Source: Bradyrhizobium sp. CSA207 (GTDB lineage: Bacteria; Pseudomonadota; Alphaproteobacteria; Rhizobiales; Xanthobacteraceae). From it: a stretch of 64,000 bases of DNA. A model generated the notes under the pieces. It did not search any database, had not been told where the DNA came from, and saw only the letters and a program-made list of their open reading frames with translations. Positions 8,127-16,885 of the stretch are shown in pieces; the stretch's first letter is position 1, and every line of letters begins with the position of its first letter. The translations under genes and the position numbers were made by a program. The stretch spans positions 1 to 64,000 of the forward strand of contig NZ_JAACFT010000013.1 of assembly GCF_029051685.1 (NCBI RefSeq). The letters run 5' to 3'.

Positions 8127-9317
8127 TCATGCAACATGCCGCTCGCGAAGCAGCGCGGCGCAATGGCGCGCGATTGTCATCTCTTCGTTGGTGGGGATGA
8201 TGAAAGTGTCGACCGTACCGTCGGCACTGCCGATCCGCTCGCGCGCTGCTTCATTCGCCGCTGCATCGATGCGCACGCCGAGCCAGGCGAGGCGCTCGCC
8301 GATACCGCGGCGGATCTCCTTTGCATGCTCGCCGATGCCGCCGGTGAAGACCAGGCAGTCCAGCCCGCCAAGCGCGGTGGTCATCATCGCGACAGCTTGC
8401 GCCGCGCGGAAGATGAACAAATCGATCGCCTCTCTTGCGGCGGGCTCGCCGCTTGCGAGCAACGCGCGCATGTCCGAAGAGATGCCGGAAACGCCGAGCA
8501 GGCCGGACTCGTGATAGAGCATGTGCTGGACCGCATCGGCCGACATGTTCTCCTGCGCTTGCAGATAGAGCAGGACGCCGGGATCGATCGTGCCGCAGCG
8601 CGTGCCCATCACCAGGCCGTCGAGCGGGGTGAGGCCCATCGTGGTGTCGATGCTGCGGCCGTCGAGCAGCGCGCAGAGGCTCGCGCCATTGCCGAGATGC
8701 GCGACGACGGTGCGCCCTGGCAGAAGATGCGGTGCAATTTCCGCGAGACGGCCCGCCACATATTCGAACGAGAGGCCGTGAAACCCGTAGCGCCGGACAC
8801 CGCGCTGTTCATAGCGCCTCGGAATGGCGAAGCGACTCGCCGGCGGCGCCAGGTCATGATGAAACGCGGTGTCGAAGCAGGCGATCTGCCTCAGCTCTGG
8901 CCGGATCGCCCGGATGGTGTGGACCGGCGCGAGGCACGGCGGCTGGTGCAGCGGAGCAAGCGGCGTCAGCGCTTCAAGCTTCGCGTAGACATCCTCCGTC
9001 AATTCGGCCGGCCCTGAATAGTCTGGCCCACCGTGAACGATGCGATGGCCTACGGCACGCAAGTGGCGTTCGCCAAAATGCTCTTCGATGAAGGCGAGCA
9101 CGTCGGCGAACAGATGATCGCTGTCGGCATCTGATCCTGTCCGTTGCTTTTCGAAGAGATCCTCGCCCGCCGGGTTCTTCACGATGAGCCGGGGCGTCGT
9201 CTCGTGCTCGTCGAGCAGCCCCCTGCAGATCAGGACGGGATCCCGCCCCGACAGCTCGAACAGGCCGAACTTGATGCTCGACGATCCGGAGTTGAGAGCG
9301 AGAACGGTGTCCGACAT
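8127..9317 (-). CDS. ackA: Acetate kinase
   Basis: A 396-residue cytoplasmic kinase of the ASKHA superfamily, converting acetyl phosphate and ADP to acetate and ATP. It shows the family signatures LALNSGSSSIKFGLFE at the N-terminus, VAHLGNGASLCAL, TTMGLTPLDGLVMGTRCG and LVFTGGIGEHAKEIR, with length normal for AckA. It starts 9 bp after the phosphoketolase stop, which supports one transcript in which phosphoketolase supplies acetyl phosphate and AckA recovers ATP. There is no phosphotransacetylase gene nearby. Confidence 0.96.
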   Translation of the reverse strand: MSDTVLALNSGSSSIKFGLFELSGRDPVLICRGLLDEHETTPRLIVKNPAGEDLFEKQRTGSDADSDHLFADVLAFIEEHFGERHLRAVGHRIVHGGPDYSGPAELTEDVYAKLEALTPLAPLHQPPCLAPVHTIRAIRPELRQIACFDTAFHHDLAPPASRFAIPRRYEQRGVRRYGFHGLSFEYVAGRLAEIAPHLLPGRTVVAHLGNGASLCALLDGRSIDTTMGLTPLDGLVMGTRCGTIDPGVLLYLQAQENMSADAVQHMLYHESGLLGVSGISSDMRALLASGEPAAREAIDLFIFRAAQAVAMMTTALGGLDCLVFTGGIGEHAKEIRRGIGERLAWLGVRIDAAANEAARERIGSADGTVDTFIIPTNEEMTIARHCAALLRERHVA

Positions 9318-9326
9318 GGCTTGATG

Positions 9327-11741
9327 TCAATCGCCTGCTTCGACCGGAGTCTTGCCGCCCGCGCTGTTCTGCCAGACCCAGTCGCGAATCTGCGGCATGT
9401 CCTCGCCGTGCTCGCGCACATAGTGCGAATGCGCGATCAGCGCGTCGCGGAATTGCTGTTTGACCTGCGCGGCCCTGGTCGCGAGCCCCGGGACACGCTC
9501 GATCGCCTCGATCGCCAGATGAAAGCGGTCGAGCTCGTTGAGTACGACCATGTCGAACGGCGTCGTCGTGGTGCCTTCCTCGGCAAAGCCGCGCACGTGC
9601 ATGCCGGCATGGTTGGCGCGGTTATAGGTCAGTCGATGGATCAGATAGGGATAGCCGTGATAGGCGAAGATCACCGGCTTGTCGCGCGTGAACAGGCTGT
9701 CGAAGTCGCGATCGGACAGCCCATGTGGATGCTGCTCCTTCGGCTGCAGCGTCATCAGGTCGACGACGTTGACAACGCGGATCTTCAGCTCGGGCAGCGC
9801 CTTGCGCAGCAGGTCGACGGCGGCGAGCGTCTCCAATGTCGGCACGTCGCCGGCGCAGGCCATCACCACGTCGGGTTCGCGAGTTGCGTCTTCCGTGCCC
9901 GCCCATGTCCAGATGCCGATGCCGGCATCGCAATGGGTGGCGGCGTCCTGCATCGAGAGCCATTGCGGCGCCGGCTGCTTGCCAGCGACGATGACGTTGA
10001 CGCGGTTATAGGTGCGCAGGCAGTGATCGGCGATCCACAGCAGCGTATTGGCGTCCGGCGGGAAGTAGATGCGGACGATATCGGCCTTCTTGTTGGCGAC
10101 GAGATCGACGAAGCCGGGGTCCTGATGGCTGAAGCCGTTGTGGTCCTGGCGCCAGACGTGCGAGGTCAGGAGGTAGTTGAGCGAGGCGATCGGGCGCCGC
10201 CACGGCAGATCGCGCGTGACCTTGAGCCACTTGGCGTGCTGGTTGAACATGGAATCCACGATGTGGATGAAGGCCTCGTAGCAGGAGAACAAGCCGTGCC
10301 GGCCGGTGAGCAGATAGCCTTCGAGCCAGCCCTGGCACAGATGCTCGCTCAACACCTCCATGACGCGGCCGTCCTGGGCGAGGTGCACGTCGTAAGGCTC
10401 GCTCGGCTCCATCCAGACCCGTTCGGTGGCCTCGAACACTGCGTCGAGCCGGTTTGACGCGGTCTCGTCCGGTCCCATGATGCGGAAGTTGCGCTCCTGC
10501 GCGTTGAGGCGGATGACGTCGCGCAGGAACCTGCCGAGTTCGCGCGTCGCTTCGCCGGTGACGCCGCCAGGCTTTGGGACATCCACAGCGAAGCTGCGGA
10601 AGTCCGGCAGCTTGAGCTCCTTCTTCAGCAGCCCGCCATTGGCGTGCGGATTGGCGCCCATGCGGCGGTTGCCTTCGGGTGCCAGCGCCTGCAGCTCGGA
10701 GGCGAGCGCGCCGTTCGCGTCGAACAGCTTTTCCGGCTCGTAGCTCCGCATCCAGTTTTCCAGCACCTTCAGATGCGCCGGATTCTCGCGGCAACCGGAG
10801 ACGGGCACTTGGTGCGCGCGCCAAAAACCCTCGACCTTGAGCCCGTCGACTTCCTTGGGGCCGGTCCAGCCCTTCGGGCTGCGCAACACGATCATCGGCC
10901 AGCGCGGCCGCTCGACCGCCTTGCGGCCGTCGCGGGCGTGCTGCTGGATCGAGCGGATGCTGGCGAGCGCGACGTCCAGCGCATCGGCCATGGTCCGGTG
11001 CATCAGCTTGGGATCGTCGCCCTCGACGAACAGCGGCTCGTGGCCGAGCCCGCGGAACAGGTCGCGGATCTCCGCGTCGCGCATCCGCCCCATGACGGTG
11101 GGATTGGCGATCTTGTAGCCGTTGAGATGCAGGATCGGCAGCACCGCGCCGTCATGCGCCGGGTTCAAGAACTTGTTCGAGTGCCAGGACGCCGCGAGCG
11201 GGCCGGTCTCGGCCTCGCCGTCGCCGACGACGCAGGCAACGATCAGGCCGGGATTGTCGAGCGCCGCGCCGTAGGCATGCACCAGCGCGTAGCCGAGTTC
11301 GCCGCCTTCGTGGATGGAGCCCGGCGTTTCCGGCGCGGCGTGGCTCGGAATCCCACCGGGGAAGGAGAACTGCCGGAAAAGCTTGCGCAATCCGTCCGTG
11401 TCGCGCCCGATGTCGGGGTAGATCTCGCTGTAGCTGCCTTCGAGATAGGTGTTGGCGACCATACCCGGGCCGCCATGGCCGGGCCCGCAGACATAGATCA
11501 TGTCGAGATCCAGCGTGCGGATCACGCGGTTGAGATGGGCGTAGATGAAGTTCAGCCCCGGCGTCGTACCCCAATGGCCGAGCAAACGCGGCTTGATCTG
11601 CTCGGGCCTCAACGGCTCGCGCAGCAACGGGTTGTCGAGGAGATAGATCTGGCCGACGGAGAGATAGTTGGCGGCACGCCAGTAGCGATCGAGGAGATCG
11701 AGGTCGCTGCTCGCCGCGGCCGATTGTTGTTGATTTGTCAT
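9327..11741 (-). CDS. xfp: Phosphoketolase (xylulose-5-phosphate/fructose-6-phosphate)
   Basis: An 804-residue thiamine-diphosphate enzyme that splits xylulose 5-phosphate or fructose 6-phosphate with phosphate to give acetyl phosphate and an aldose phosphate. Motifs include GPGHGGPGM, the ThDP/Mg motif [11 protein letters not shown] with [10 protein letters not shown], and [17 protein letters not shown]. The ATG at 11741 (MTNQQQ) has AGGA upstream and matches the usual family start; a longer frame upstream encodes an arginine-rich stretch unlike the family. It is the first gene of a four-gene minus-strand cluster. Substrate preference cannot be read from sequence alone. Confidence 0.95.
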   Translation of the reverse strand: MTNQQQSAAASSDLDLLDRYWRAANYLSVGQIYLLDNPLLREPLRPEQIKPRLLGHWGTTPGLNFIYAHLNRVIRTLDLDMIYVCGPGHGGPGMVANTYLEGSYSEIYPDIGRDTDGLRKLFRQFSFPGGIPSHAAPETPGSIHEGGELGYALVHAYGAALDNPGLIVACVVGDGEAETGPLAASWHSNKFLNPAHDGAVLPILHLNGYKIANPTVMGRMRDAEIRDLFRGLGHEPLFVEGDDPKLMHRTMADALDVALASIRSIQQHARDGRKAVERPRWPMIVLRSPKGWTGPKEVDGLKVEGFWRAHQVPVSGCRENPAHLKVLENWMRSYEPEKLFDANGALASELQALAPEGNRRMGANPHANGGLLKKELKLPDFRSFAVDVPKPGGVTGEATRELGRFLRDVIRLNAQERNFRIMGPDETASNRLDAVFEATERVWMEPSEPYDVHLAQDGRVMEVLSEHLCQGWLEGYLLTGRHGLFSCYEAFIHIVDSMFNQHAKWLKVTRDLPWRRPIASLNYLLTSHVWRQDHNGFSHQDPGFVDLVANKKADIVRIYFPPDANTLLWIADHCLRTYNRVNVIVAGKQPAPQWLSMQDAATHCDAGIGIWTWAGTEDATREPDVVMACAGDVPTLETLAAVDLLRKALPELKIRVVNVVDLMTLQPKEQHPHGLSDRDFDSLFTRDKPVIFAYHGYPYLIHRLTYNRANHAGMHVRGFAEEGTTTTPFDMVVLNELDRFHLAIEAIERVPGLATRAAQVKQQFRDALIAHSHYVREHGEDMPQIRDWVWQNSAGGKTPVEAGD

Positions 11742-11914
11742 GTTCCTGCCGACTTTCACCCAGCGATCGTCACCAACCATGTTCCGCGACGATCGATCCC
11801 GCCGGATCAAACGGGATCGCCGGACGTGCGTGTTGCGTGAAGTCAAAGGCGCGCGCCCGAACATTGGGCAGCGTTACTGTGCATGGGGTTGTTTTCGCGT
11901 TTTTGTTCTCGTTC

Positions 11915-11942
11915 TTGATTTGTTCCTTCTGCGTGCTATCTT
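11915..11942 (+). promoter_or_regulatory. Candidate promoter for a possibly leaderless mRNA
   Basis: TTGATT (11915-11920) and TATCTT (11937-11942) are separated by 16 bp in an unusually T-rich stretch. The expected start of transcription coincides with the ATG at 11949, and no Shine-Dalgarno sequence precedes that ATG. The elements are seen; the leaderless reading is inference. Confidence 0.4.
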
Positions 11943-11948
11943 GGCTTC

Positions 11949-13124
11949 ATGAGTCGAGCATCCTCTCGTGCCCTCAAGCACCCGCCGGTCACGGCGCCCT
12001 CCGAGCCGGCGGGTGCGCCTTCGGACATTCCTGCCGCTTTCCCAGAGATTGCCGTCGCGATCGACCGCGAGCGCAGGCGAGGGCGGGGCGCGCAATCCAA
12101 CGCCAGCGGCCGCTTCGAAGCCGAGGCGCGCGTCGCCTTCGACGACGGCTGGCAGAGCCTGGATGAGCTGCCGCCGTTCAAGACCACGGTCGGGCTCGAC
12201 ACCTCGCGCAAGGTGATCACCCGCAACGAGTCGCCCGATATCGGCTTCGACCGCTCGATCAATCCCTATCGCGGCTGCGAGCATGGCTGCGTCTATTGCT
12301 TCGCACGGCCGACGCACGCCTATCTCGGCCTGTCGCCGGGCCTCGACTTCGAGTCAAAACTGTTTGCCAAGCCCGAGGCGCCGGCGCTGCTCGAGAAGGA
12401 GCTCGCCGCGCCCGGCTACGAGCCGCGAATGATCGCGATCGGCACCAACACCGATCCCTATCAGCCGATCGAGCGCGAGCGCAAAATCATGCGCGGCATT
12501 CTGGAGGTGCTGGAGCGCGCCGGCCATCCCGTCGGCATCGTCACCAAATCGGCGCTGGTGACACGCGACATCGACATTCTCGCACGGATGGCCAAGCGCA
12601 GCCTCGCCAAAGTCGCGATCTCGGTGACCTCGCTCGATGCGAAACTGGCGCGCTCCATGGAGCCGCGGGCCTCGACGCCGCCGAAGCGGCTGGAAGCGCT
12701 GAAGCAGCTCTCGGACGCCGGCATTCCGACCACCGTGATGGTCGCGCCCGTGATCCCCGCGCTGAACGATTCCGAGATCGAGCGCATCCTGGATGCGGCG
12801 GCCCACGCCGGCGTCAAGGAAGCCTCCTACGTGCTGTTGCGGCTGCCGCTCGAGGTGCGCGATCTCTTCCGCGAATGGCTGATGGCGAACTATCCGGACC
12901 GCTACCGCCACGTCTTCACCCTGATCCGCGACATGCGCGGCGGGCGCGACTACGATTCGAAATGGGGCGAGCGGATGAAGGGCACTGGTCCGATGGCCTG
13001 GACCATCGGCCGCCGCTTCGAGATCGCCTGCGACAGGCTCGGCCTCAACAAGCGACGCGCGAAGCTGACGACGGACCACTTTGCCAGGCCGAAGCGGAAC
13101 GGCGATCAGCTCAGTCTGTTCTGA
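11949..13124 (+). CDS. PA0069-family radical SAM protein
   Basis: A 391-residue radical SAM enzyme with the [4Fe-4S]-binding CxxxCxxC motif at Cys110, Cys114 and Cys117 (RGCEHGCVYCFARP), preceded by a conserved NESPDIGFDRSINPYRG block. Later GTNTDPYQPIE and VGIVTKSALVTRDIDIL strands match the SplB-like branch. The first about 60 residues are low complexity (proline, alanine, then arginine-rich ERRRGRGAQSN). The C-terminus reads NGDQLSLF. Relatives are often annotated as DNA-repair photolyases because of SplB similarity, but spore photoproduct repair is unlikely in this organism and the substrate is unknown. Confidence 0.9.
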   Translation: MSRASSRALKHPPVTAPSEPAGAPSDIPAAFPEIAVAIDRERRRGRGAQSNASGRFEAEARVAFDDGWQSLDELPPFKTTVGLDTSRKVITRNESPDIGFDRSINPYRGCEHGCVYCFARPTHAYLGLSPGLDFESKLFAKPEAPALLEKELAAPGYEPRMIAIGTNTDPYQPIERERKIMRGILEVLERAGHPVGIVTKSALVTRDIDILARMAKRSLAKVAISVTSLDAKLARSMEPRASTPPKRLEALKQLSDAGIPTTVMVAPVIPALNDSEIERILDAAAHAGVKEASYVLLRLPLEVRDLFREWLMANYPDRYRHVFTLIRDMRGGRDYDSKWGERMKGTGPMAWTIGRRFEIACDRLGLNKRRAKLTTDHFARPKRNGDQLSLF

Positions 13125-13198
13125 TGAGTCGTTGAATAACGGGAATTGTCCGGGGTTCCCTGTTGCGCGCACCGGACCGCTTGCGCAGGATCCCGGTC

Positions 13199-14098
13199 AT
13201 GATTCGGGACAAGTCCGCCAACAAGCCGGCCAAGAAGGCCACGCCCCAGAAGCCTGCGAAGACCACGGTTGGCAAGGCCGAGGCCAGGAAGACCGAGGCC
13301 AGCAAGGCGACCGAGGTCAGCGAGGCGACCGACGTCAGCGAGGCCGAGGCCGGCAAGGGCGCCGCCAAGGGGGGCATTATCGCCGTCGCCCCGCCGAGCT
13401 TCCGCCGCGAGCGCGCGCTGATCAAGCGCGGGATCTGGCCGGTCGCGGGCTGCGACGAGGCCGGCCGCGGGCCGCTCGCCGGGCCCGTGGTGGCGGCCGC
13501 CGTGATCCTCGACCCCGCCCGTATCCCGCGCGGCATCGACGATTCCAAGCGGCTGACGGCGGAAGAGCGCGAAAGACTGTTCGACAAGATCTGCGCGACC
13601 GCGCAGGTCTCGGTCGTCGTCGCCTCGCGCTCCCGGATCGACCGCGACAACATCTTGCGGGCCTCGCTGTGGGCCTTGAAGCGCGCGGTGGGGGCGCTGC
13701 CCGAGGCGCCCCGCCACGTCTTCGTCGACGGACGCGACCGGCTCGATACGGCGTGCGATTGCGAGGCTGTGATCGGCGGCGACGGCATCGTCCTGTCGAT
13801 TGCGGCGGCCTCGATTATCGCCAAGGTGACGCGCGACCGGCTGATGTGCGCGCTGGCGCAGGACTGCCCGGGCTACGGTTTTGAGCAGCACAAGGGCTAC
13901 GCCGTCCCGGATCACCTCGACGCGCTGGACCGCCTCGGCCCCTCCGTCCACCACCGCAGCTTCTTCGCCCCTGTCGCCGCCGCCCGCGCCAAGCACATGC
14001 CCTGGACCGTCGAGCCGGTGCAGGATCTGTTTGCGGTGACCGAGGTCGACGTGCAGGTGGACGCGAGTGTCGAAATCGATGCTTCAGCGCGGCTCTAG
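13199..14098 (+). CDS. rnhB: Ribonuclease HII with lysine/alanine-rich N-terminal tail
   Basis: A 299-residue enzyme that removes RNA from RNA-DNA hybrids. The catalytic domain begins at about residue 80: [16 protein letters not shown] carries the Asp-Glu pair, followed by [15 protein letters not shown] and [12 protein letters not shown]. The ATG at 13199 has AGGA 8 bp upstream; a start 12 codons earlier is possible. The first about 60 residues are a low-complexity tail rich in Lys, Ala, Thr and Glu ([20 protein letters not shown]), not part of the usual RNase HII core of about 200-220 residues. The tail may bind nucleic acid; that is inference. Confidence 0.93.
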   Translation: MIRDKSANKPAKKATPQKPAKTTVGKAEARKTEASKATEVSEATDVSEAEAGKGAAKGGIIAVAPPSFRRERALIKRGIWPVAGCDEAGRGPLAGPVVAAAVILDPARIPRGIDDSKRLTAEERERLFDKICATAQVSVVVASRSRIDRDNILRASLWALKRAVGALPEAPRHVFVDGRDRLDTACDCEAVIGGDGIVLSIAAASIIAKVTRDRLMCALAQDCPGYGFEQHKGYAVPDHLDALDRLGPSVHHRSFFAPVAAARAKHMPWTVEPVQDLFAVTEVDVQVDASVEIDASARL

Positions 14099-14122
14099 GG
14101 TCTCGTCCCGCAGCTTCCGCAT

Positions 14123-14210
14123 CGTCATGGCCGGGCTTGACCCGGCCATCCACGTCTTTGCCGCCTGCTCCGAAGAACGTCGATGCCCGGGACAAGCCCG
14201 GGCATGACGG
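14123..14210. repeat. Palindromic intergenic repeat, family C
   Basis: Arms GTCATGGCCGGGCTTGACCC and GGGACAAGCCCGGGCATGAC flank a short centre with CCACGTCTTTG and GAAGAACGTCGATG. It lies between rnhB and the membrane protein gene. Other copies are at 26275, 35628 and 51231. Confidence 0.8.
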
Positions 14211-14308
14211 GCAGACGGTCGTTGCCACGACGCGCAGCGCCCTTTATCAAAACAGTCGTGAGCGATTAGGGCCGGCTGCACGGGTTGGCTGCATCTTTCG
14301 GACGTTGC

Positions 14309-15817
14309 ATGCGGTTTACCTCCCTGGTCATCGAGCTCATTCGCGCCCGGCCGCGGCTGATCGTGTGGATCGCCGTGCTGGTGCAGGCTGCGATGTGGCT
14401 GTTGGTGGCGCTGGTGTTCTACCGCAGCCCGCCCGGCAACCTCGCGACCCTGCTCGCCTTCGGCCGCGAGTACCAGGTCGGTACCGATCTCGGCCCGCCT
14501 CTGGCTGCCTGGCTCGCCGACATCGCCTATCGCGCCGCCGGCGGCCACATGTTCGGCGTCTATGTGCTGGCCGAGCTGTGCGAGATTGCGACCTTCATCA
14601 CGCTCTATCATCTGGCGCGCGCGGTGGTCGGCACCCAGCATGCGGTGCTCGCCGTGCTCTTGACCATGACGCTGCTGGCCTTCTCTTCGTCCGCGCTCGA
14701 CTTCGGTCCGCTGGTGTTGGCGCGCCCGCTCTGGGCGCTGCTCCTGCTGCATTCCTGGCAACTGATCGGCCAGCGCCGCGGCAATGGCTGGTTCGCCTGG
14801 TCGATTGAAGCCGGGCTGTTGCTGCTCACGACGCCCGCGGCGATCTTTCTCTTGCTGCTGCTCGTCGTCTTTGCGCTGGCGACCGCCGGGGGGCGCAGGA
14901 CGCTGCGAGCACTCGATCCGTTGTATGCGCTGGTCGTGGTCGCCGTGCTGGCGCTGCCTTATGCCATCTGGGTGATGCGTGCGGAGACGCTGACCCTGCC
15001 GGCCTTGCCGCAGCTCTCGGAATTGAATGGCCGCGCGCTTCACGCGGCGTGGTTGCTCGGCAGCCTCGTGCTGGGCGCGGTGTCGGTCCCGGTCCTGGCT
15101 TTCCTCAACACCGGCTGGTTCGCCGGCAAGGGCGATGAGGCGCCGATCATCTACCGGCCGCCGGTCGAGCCGCTCGCGCGCAACTTCGTCTATTTCTTCG
15201 CGCTCGCGCCGGTGCTCGGCGGGGTCGTGATCTCCGGCCTGTTCGGGCTCGACGGCGTCGTCGGCGGTGCCGGCGCCGTGCTGCTGATGTCGGGGCTTGC
15301 CGTGGTGGTGGCGGCCGGCGATCTCATCGCGATGCGCCGCGCGCGGTTGCTGCGCACGGTGTGGGCTGCCGCCGTGGTGGCGCCAGCTGCCGGCGTCGTG
15401 CTGGCATCCCTGCTGCTGCCCTGGACCGGCACCGGCGAGATCGCGACCTCGATGCCGGCCCGCGAAATCTCGGACTTCTTCGACGAGAGCTTTTCCCGCC
15501 GCACCAACCATCGCCTGCGCGCGGTCGCCGGCGAGACCCAGCTTGCGAGCCTGATCACGCTGCATTCCGGCCGGCCGCATCTGTTCATCGATGCCGAGCC
15601 TGCGCGCACGCCGTGGATGACACCAGCAAGGTTCAGCGAGAGCGGCGGCGTCGTGGTCTGGCGCACCTCCGACACAGCCGGCACCCCGCCACCGGAAATC
15701 CTCAGGCGCTTTCCCGGCATCGTGCCGGAAGTGCCGCGCGCCTTCGAATGGCTGGTGACCGGACGCCAGCAATTGCTGCGCATCGGCTGGGCCATCGTGC
15801 GGCCGAAGGGCAGCTAA
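14309..15817 (+). CDS. Polytopic membrane protein, GT39/ArnT-like glycosyltransferase candidate
   Basis: A 502-residue protein with roughly ten hydrophobic helices and a soluble C-terminal part of about 120 residues. The N-terminal pattern (helix, then YQVGTDLGPPLAAWLADIAYR, then a helix with LYHLARAVVG) resembles the PMT/ArnT-type GT-C glycosyltransferases, where an acidic residue in the first periplasmic loop is catalytic; Asp in VGTDLGPP could serve. The ATG at 14309 is chosen over a TTG 24 bp upstream. It has no operon partner on its strand. Assignment to GT39 is by topology and local pattern, so the substrate is unknown. Confidence 0.62.
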   Translation: MRFTSLVIELIRARPRLIVWIAVLVQAAMWLLVALVFYRSPPGNLATLLAFGREYQVGTDLGPPLAAWLADIAYRAAGGHMFGVYVLAELCEIATFITLYHLARAVVGTQHAVLAVLLTMTLLAFSSSALDFGPLVLARPLWALLLLHSWQLIGQRRGNGWFAWSIEAGLLLLTTPAAIFLLLLLVVFALATAGGRRTLRALDPLYALVVVAVLALPYAIWVMRAETLTLPALPQLSELNGRALHAAWLLGSLVLGAVSVPVLAFLNTGWFAGKGDEAPIIYRPPVEPLARNFVYFFALAPVLGGVVISGLFGLDGVVGGAGAVLLMSGLAVVVAAGDLIAMRRARLLRTVWAAAVVAPAAGVVLASLLLPWTGTGEIATSMPAREISDFFDESFSRRTNHRLRAVAGETQLASLITLHSGRPHLFIDAEPARTPWMTPARFSESGGVVVWRTSDTAGTPPPEILRRFPGIVPEVPRAFEWLVTGRQQLLRIGWAIVRPKGS

Positions 15818-15839
15818 TGGCTCGCGTGCTTCTCTCCTT

Positions 15840-15920
15840 CGTCATTGCGAGCGAAGCGAAGCAATCCAGAGTCCTTCCGCGAGTAACAGTCTGGTTTGCT
15901 TCGCTGCGCTCGCAATGACG
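15840..15920. repeat. Palindromic intergenic repeat, family B
   Basis: Arms GTCATTGCGAGCGAAGCGAA and TTCGCTGCGCTCGCAATGAC, with inner GCAATCCAGA. It lies between two convergent genes. Copies of the same family are at 33751 and 55656. Confidence 0.82.
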
Positions 15921-15939
15921 GGGATGGGTCGTTCTGCCC

Positions 15940-16749
15940 TCACGCGCCCGCCATCGCCTTCGCGATTGCCCGCAGATCCTGCCAAGCCAGCCGCTTATAG
16001 GAGGGCGAGCGCAACAGGTAGGCCGGGTGGAACGTCGGCAGCGCGCGGATGGTGCGCGCGCCGGTGTTGTAGTCGAACCAGCGGCCGCGGGTGCGCATGA
16101 TGCCCTCGCGCGTCGACAGCAATGTCTGAGTCGAAGGATTGCCGAGTGTCACCAGCACGTCGGGGTTCACCAGCTCGATCTGGCGCTGGATGAATGGCAG
16201 GCAGATCTGCGTCTCCTGCGGCGTGGGCGTGCGGTTGCCGGGCGGCCGCCACGGGATCACGTTGGCGATGTAGGCGGTGCCGCGGTTGAGTCCGATCGCG
16301 CCGATCATGAGGTCGAGCAGCTTTCCGCTGCGTCCGACAAAGGGCAGCCCCTCAATGTCTTCATCGCGGCCCGGCGCCTCGCCGACGAACATGATGCGCG
16401 CCTGCGGATTGCCGTCGGCGAACACCAGCCGCGTCGCGGTATGCTTGAGCGCGCAGCCCTCGAAGCCCTGCATCAGCTCGCGGAGCGCCTCCAGCGTCGG
16501 GGCGGTGCGCGCGGCCTCGCGGGCAGAAGCGATCGCGACCTCTGGTGCGGGCGCAACCTTACCGCGGATCACGGCCGGCGCGGCGACTGGCCGCGGTGCC
16601 TCGACCGGGGGCGCTGCGCGCGGGGCCGGCGGCGGGGCGTCCGCCTCGGCCAGCCGGTCGATCGATTCCTCTGCGAGCGCGCAGTCGACACCGGCCTCCA
16701 GATAGAAGGCGAGAAGCTCTCGGACGGTGGGTGCGGGTTCGGGGATCAT
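15940..16749 (-). CDS. Uracil-DNA glycosylase, family 4/5-like
   Basis: A 269-residue base-excision repair enzyme removing uracil from DNA. Motif [21 protein letters not shown] and motif [14 protein letters not shown] are clear, with [17 protein letters not shown] between. The first about 85 residues are a variable alanine/proline-rich region after a short helix. Classical family 4 enzymes ligate a 4Fe-4S cluster through four cysteines including a CxxC pair; here that position reads GCALKHTAT with one cysteine and the protein has only three. ATG at 16749. It is divergent from the ETF-QO gene. Confidence 0.88.
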   Translation of the reverse strand: MIPEPAPTVRELLAFYLEAGVDCALAEESIDRLAEADAPPPAPRAAPPVEAPRPVAAPAVIRGKVAPAPEVAIASAREAARTAPTLEALRELMQGFEGCALKHTATRLVFADGNPQARIMFVGEAPGRDEDIEGLPFVGRSGKLLDLMIGAIGLNRGTAYIANVIPWRPPGNRTPTPQETQICLPFIQRQIELVNPDVLVTLGNPSTQTLLSTREGIMRTRGRWFDYNTGARTIRALPTFHPAYLLRSPSYKRLAWQDLRAIAKAMAGA

Positions 16750-16885
16750 TTGGAAAGTCGGACTTTTATATCAGTTTGGGGCGCCTTGCATCCCAGTGGA
16801 ACGCATTTCCGAGGTTGTCCTACCCGGAAAAATCGGAAACAAGAGGACGCAAACGACGAGGAACCGTCTCAAGGGCTGAGATCAG

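Noticed and set aside
6533..8200. 555-aa plus-strand frame opposite the 642-aa protein
   Set aside because: Considered because the 642-aa protein is itself unknown, but the minus-strand frame has a ribosome site, fits its neighbours and shows helix-patterned sequence; the plus frame does not.
15840..15920. Insertion-sequence ends
   Set aside because: The inverted arms of this and the other repeats enclose no transposase frame and show no flanking target duplications that I could see; they fit short palindromic repeats better.
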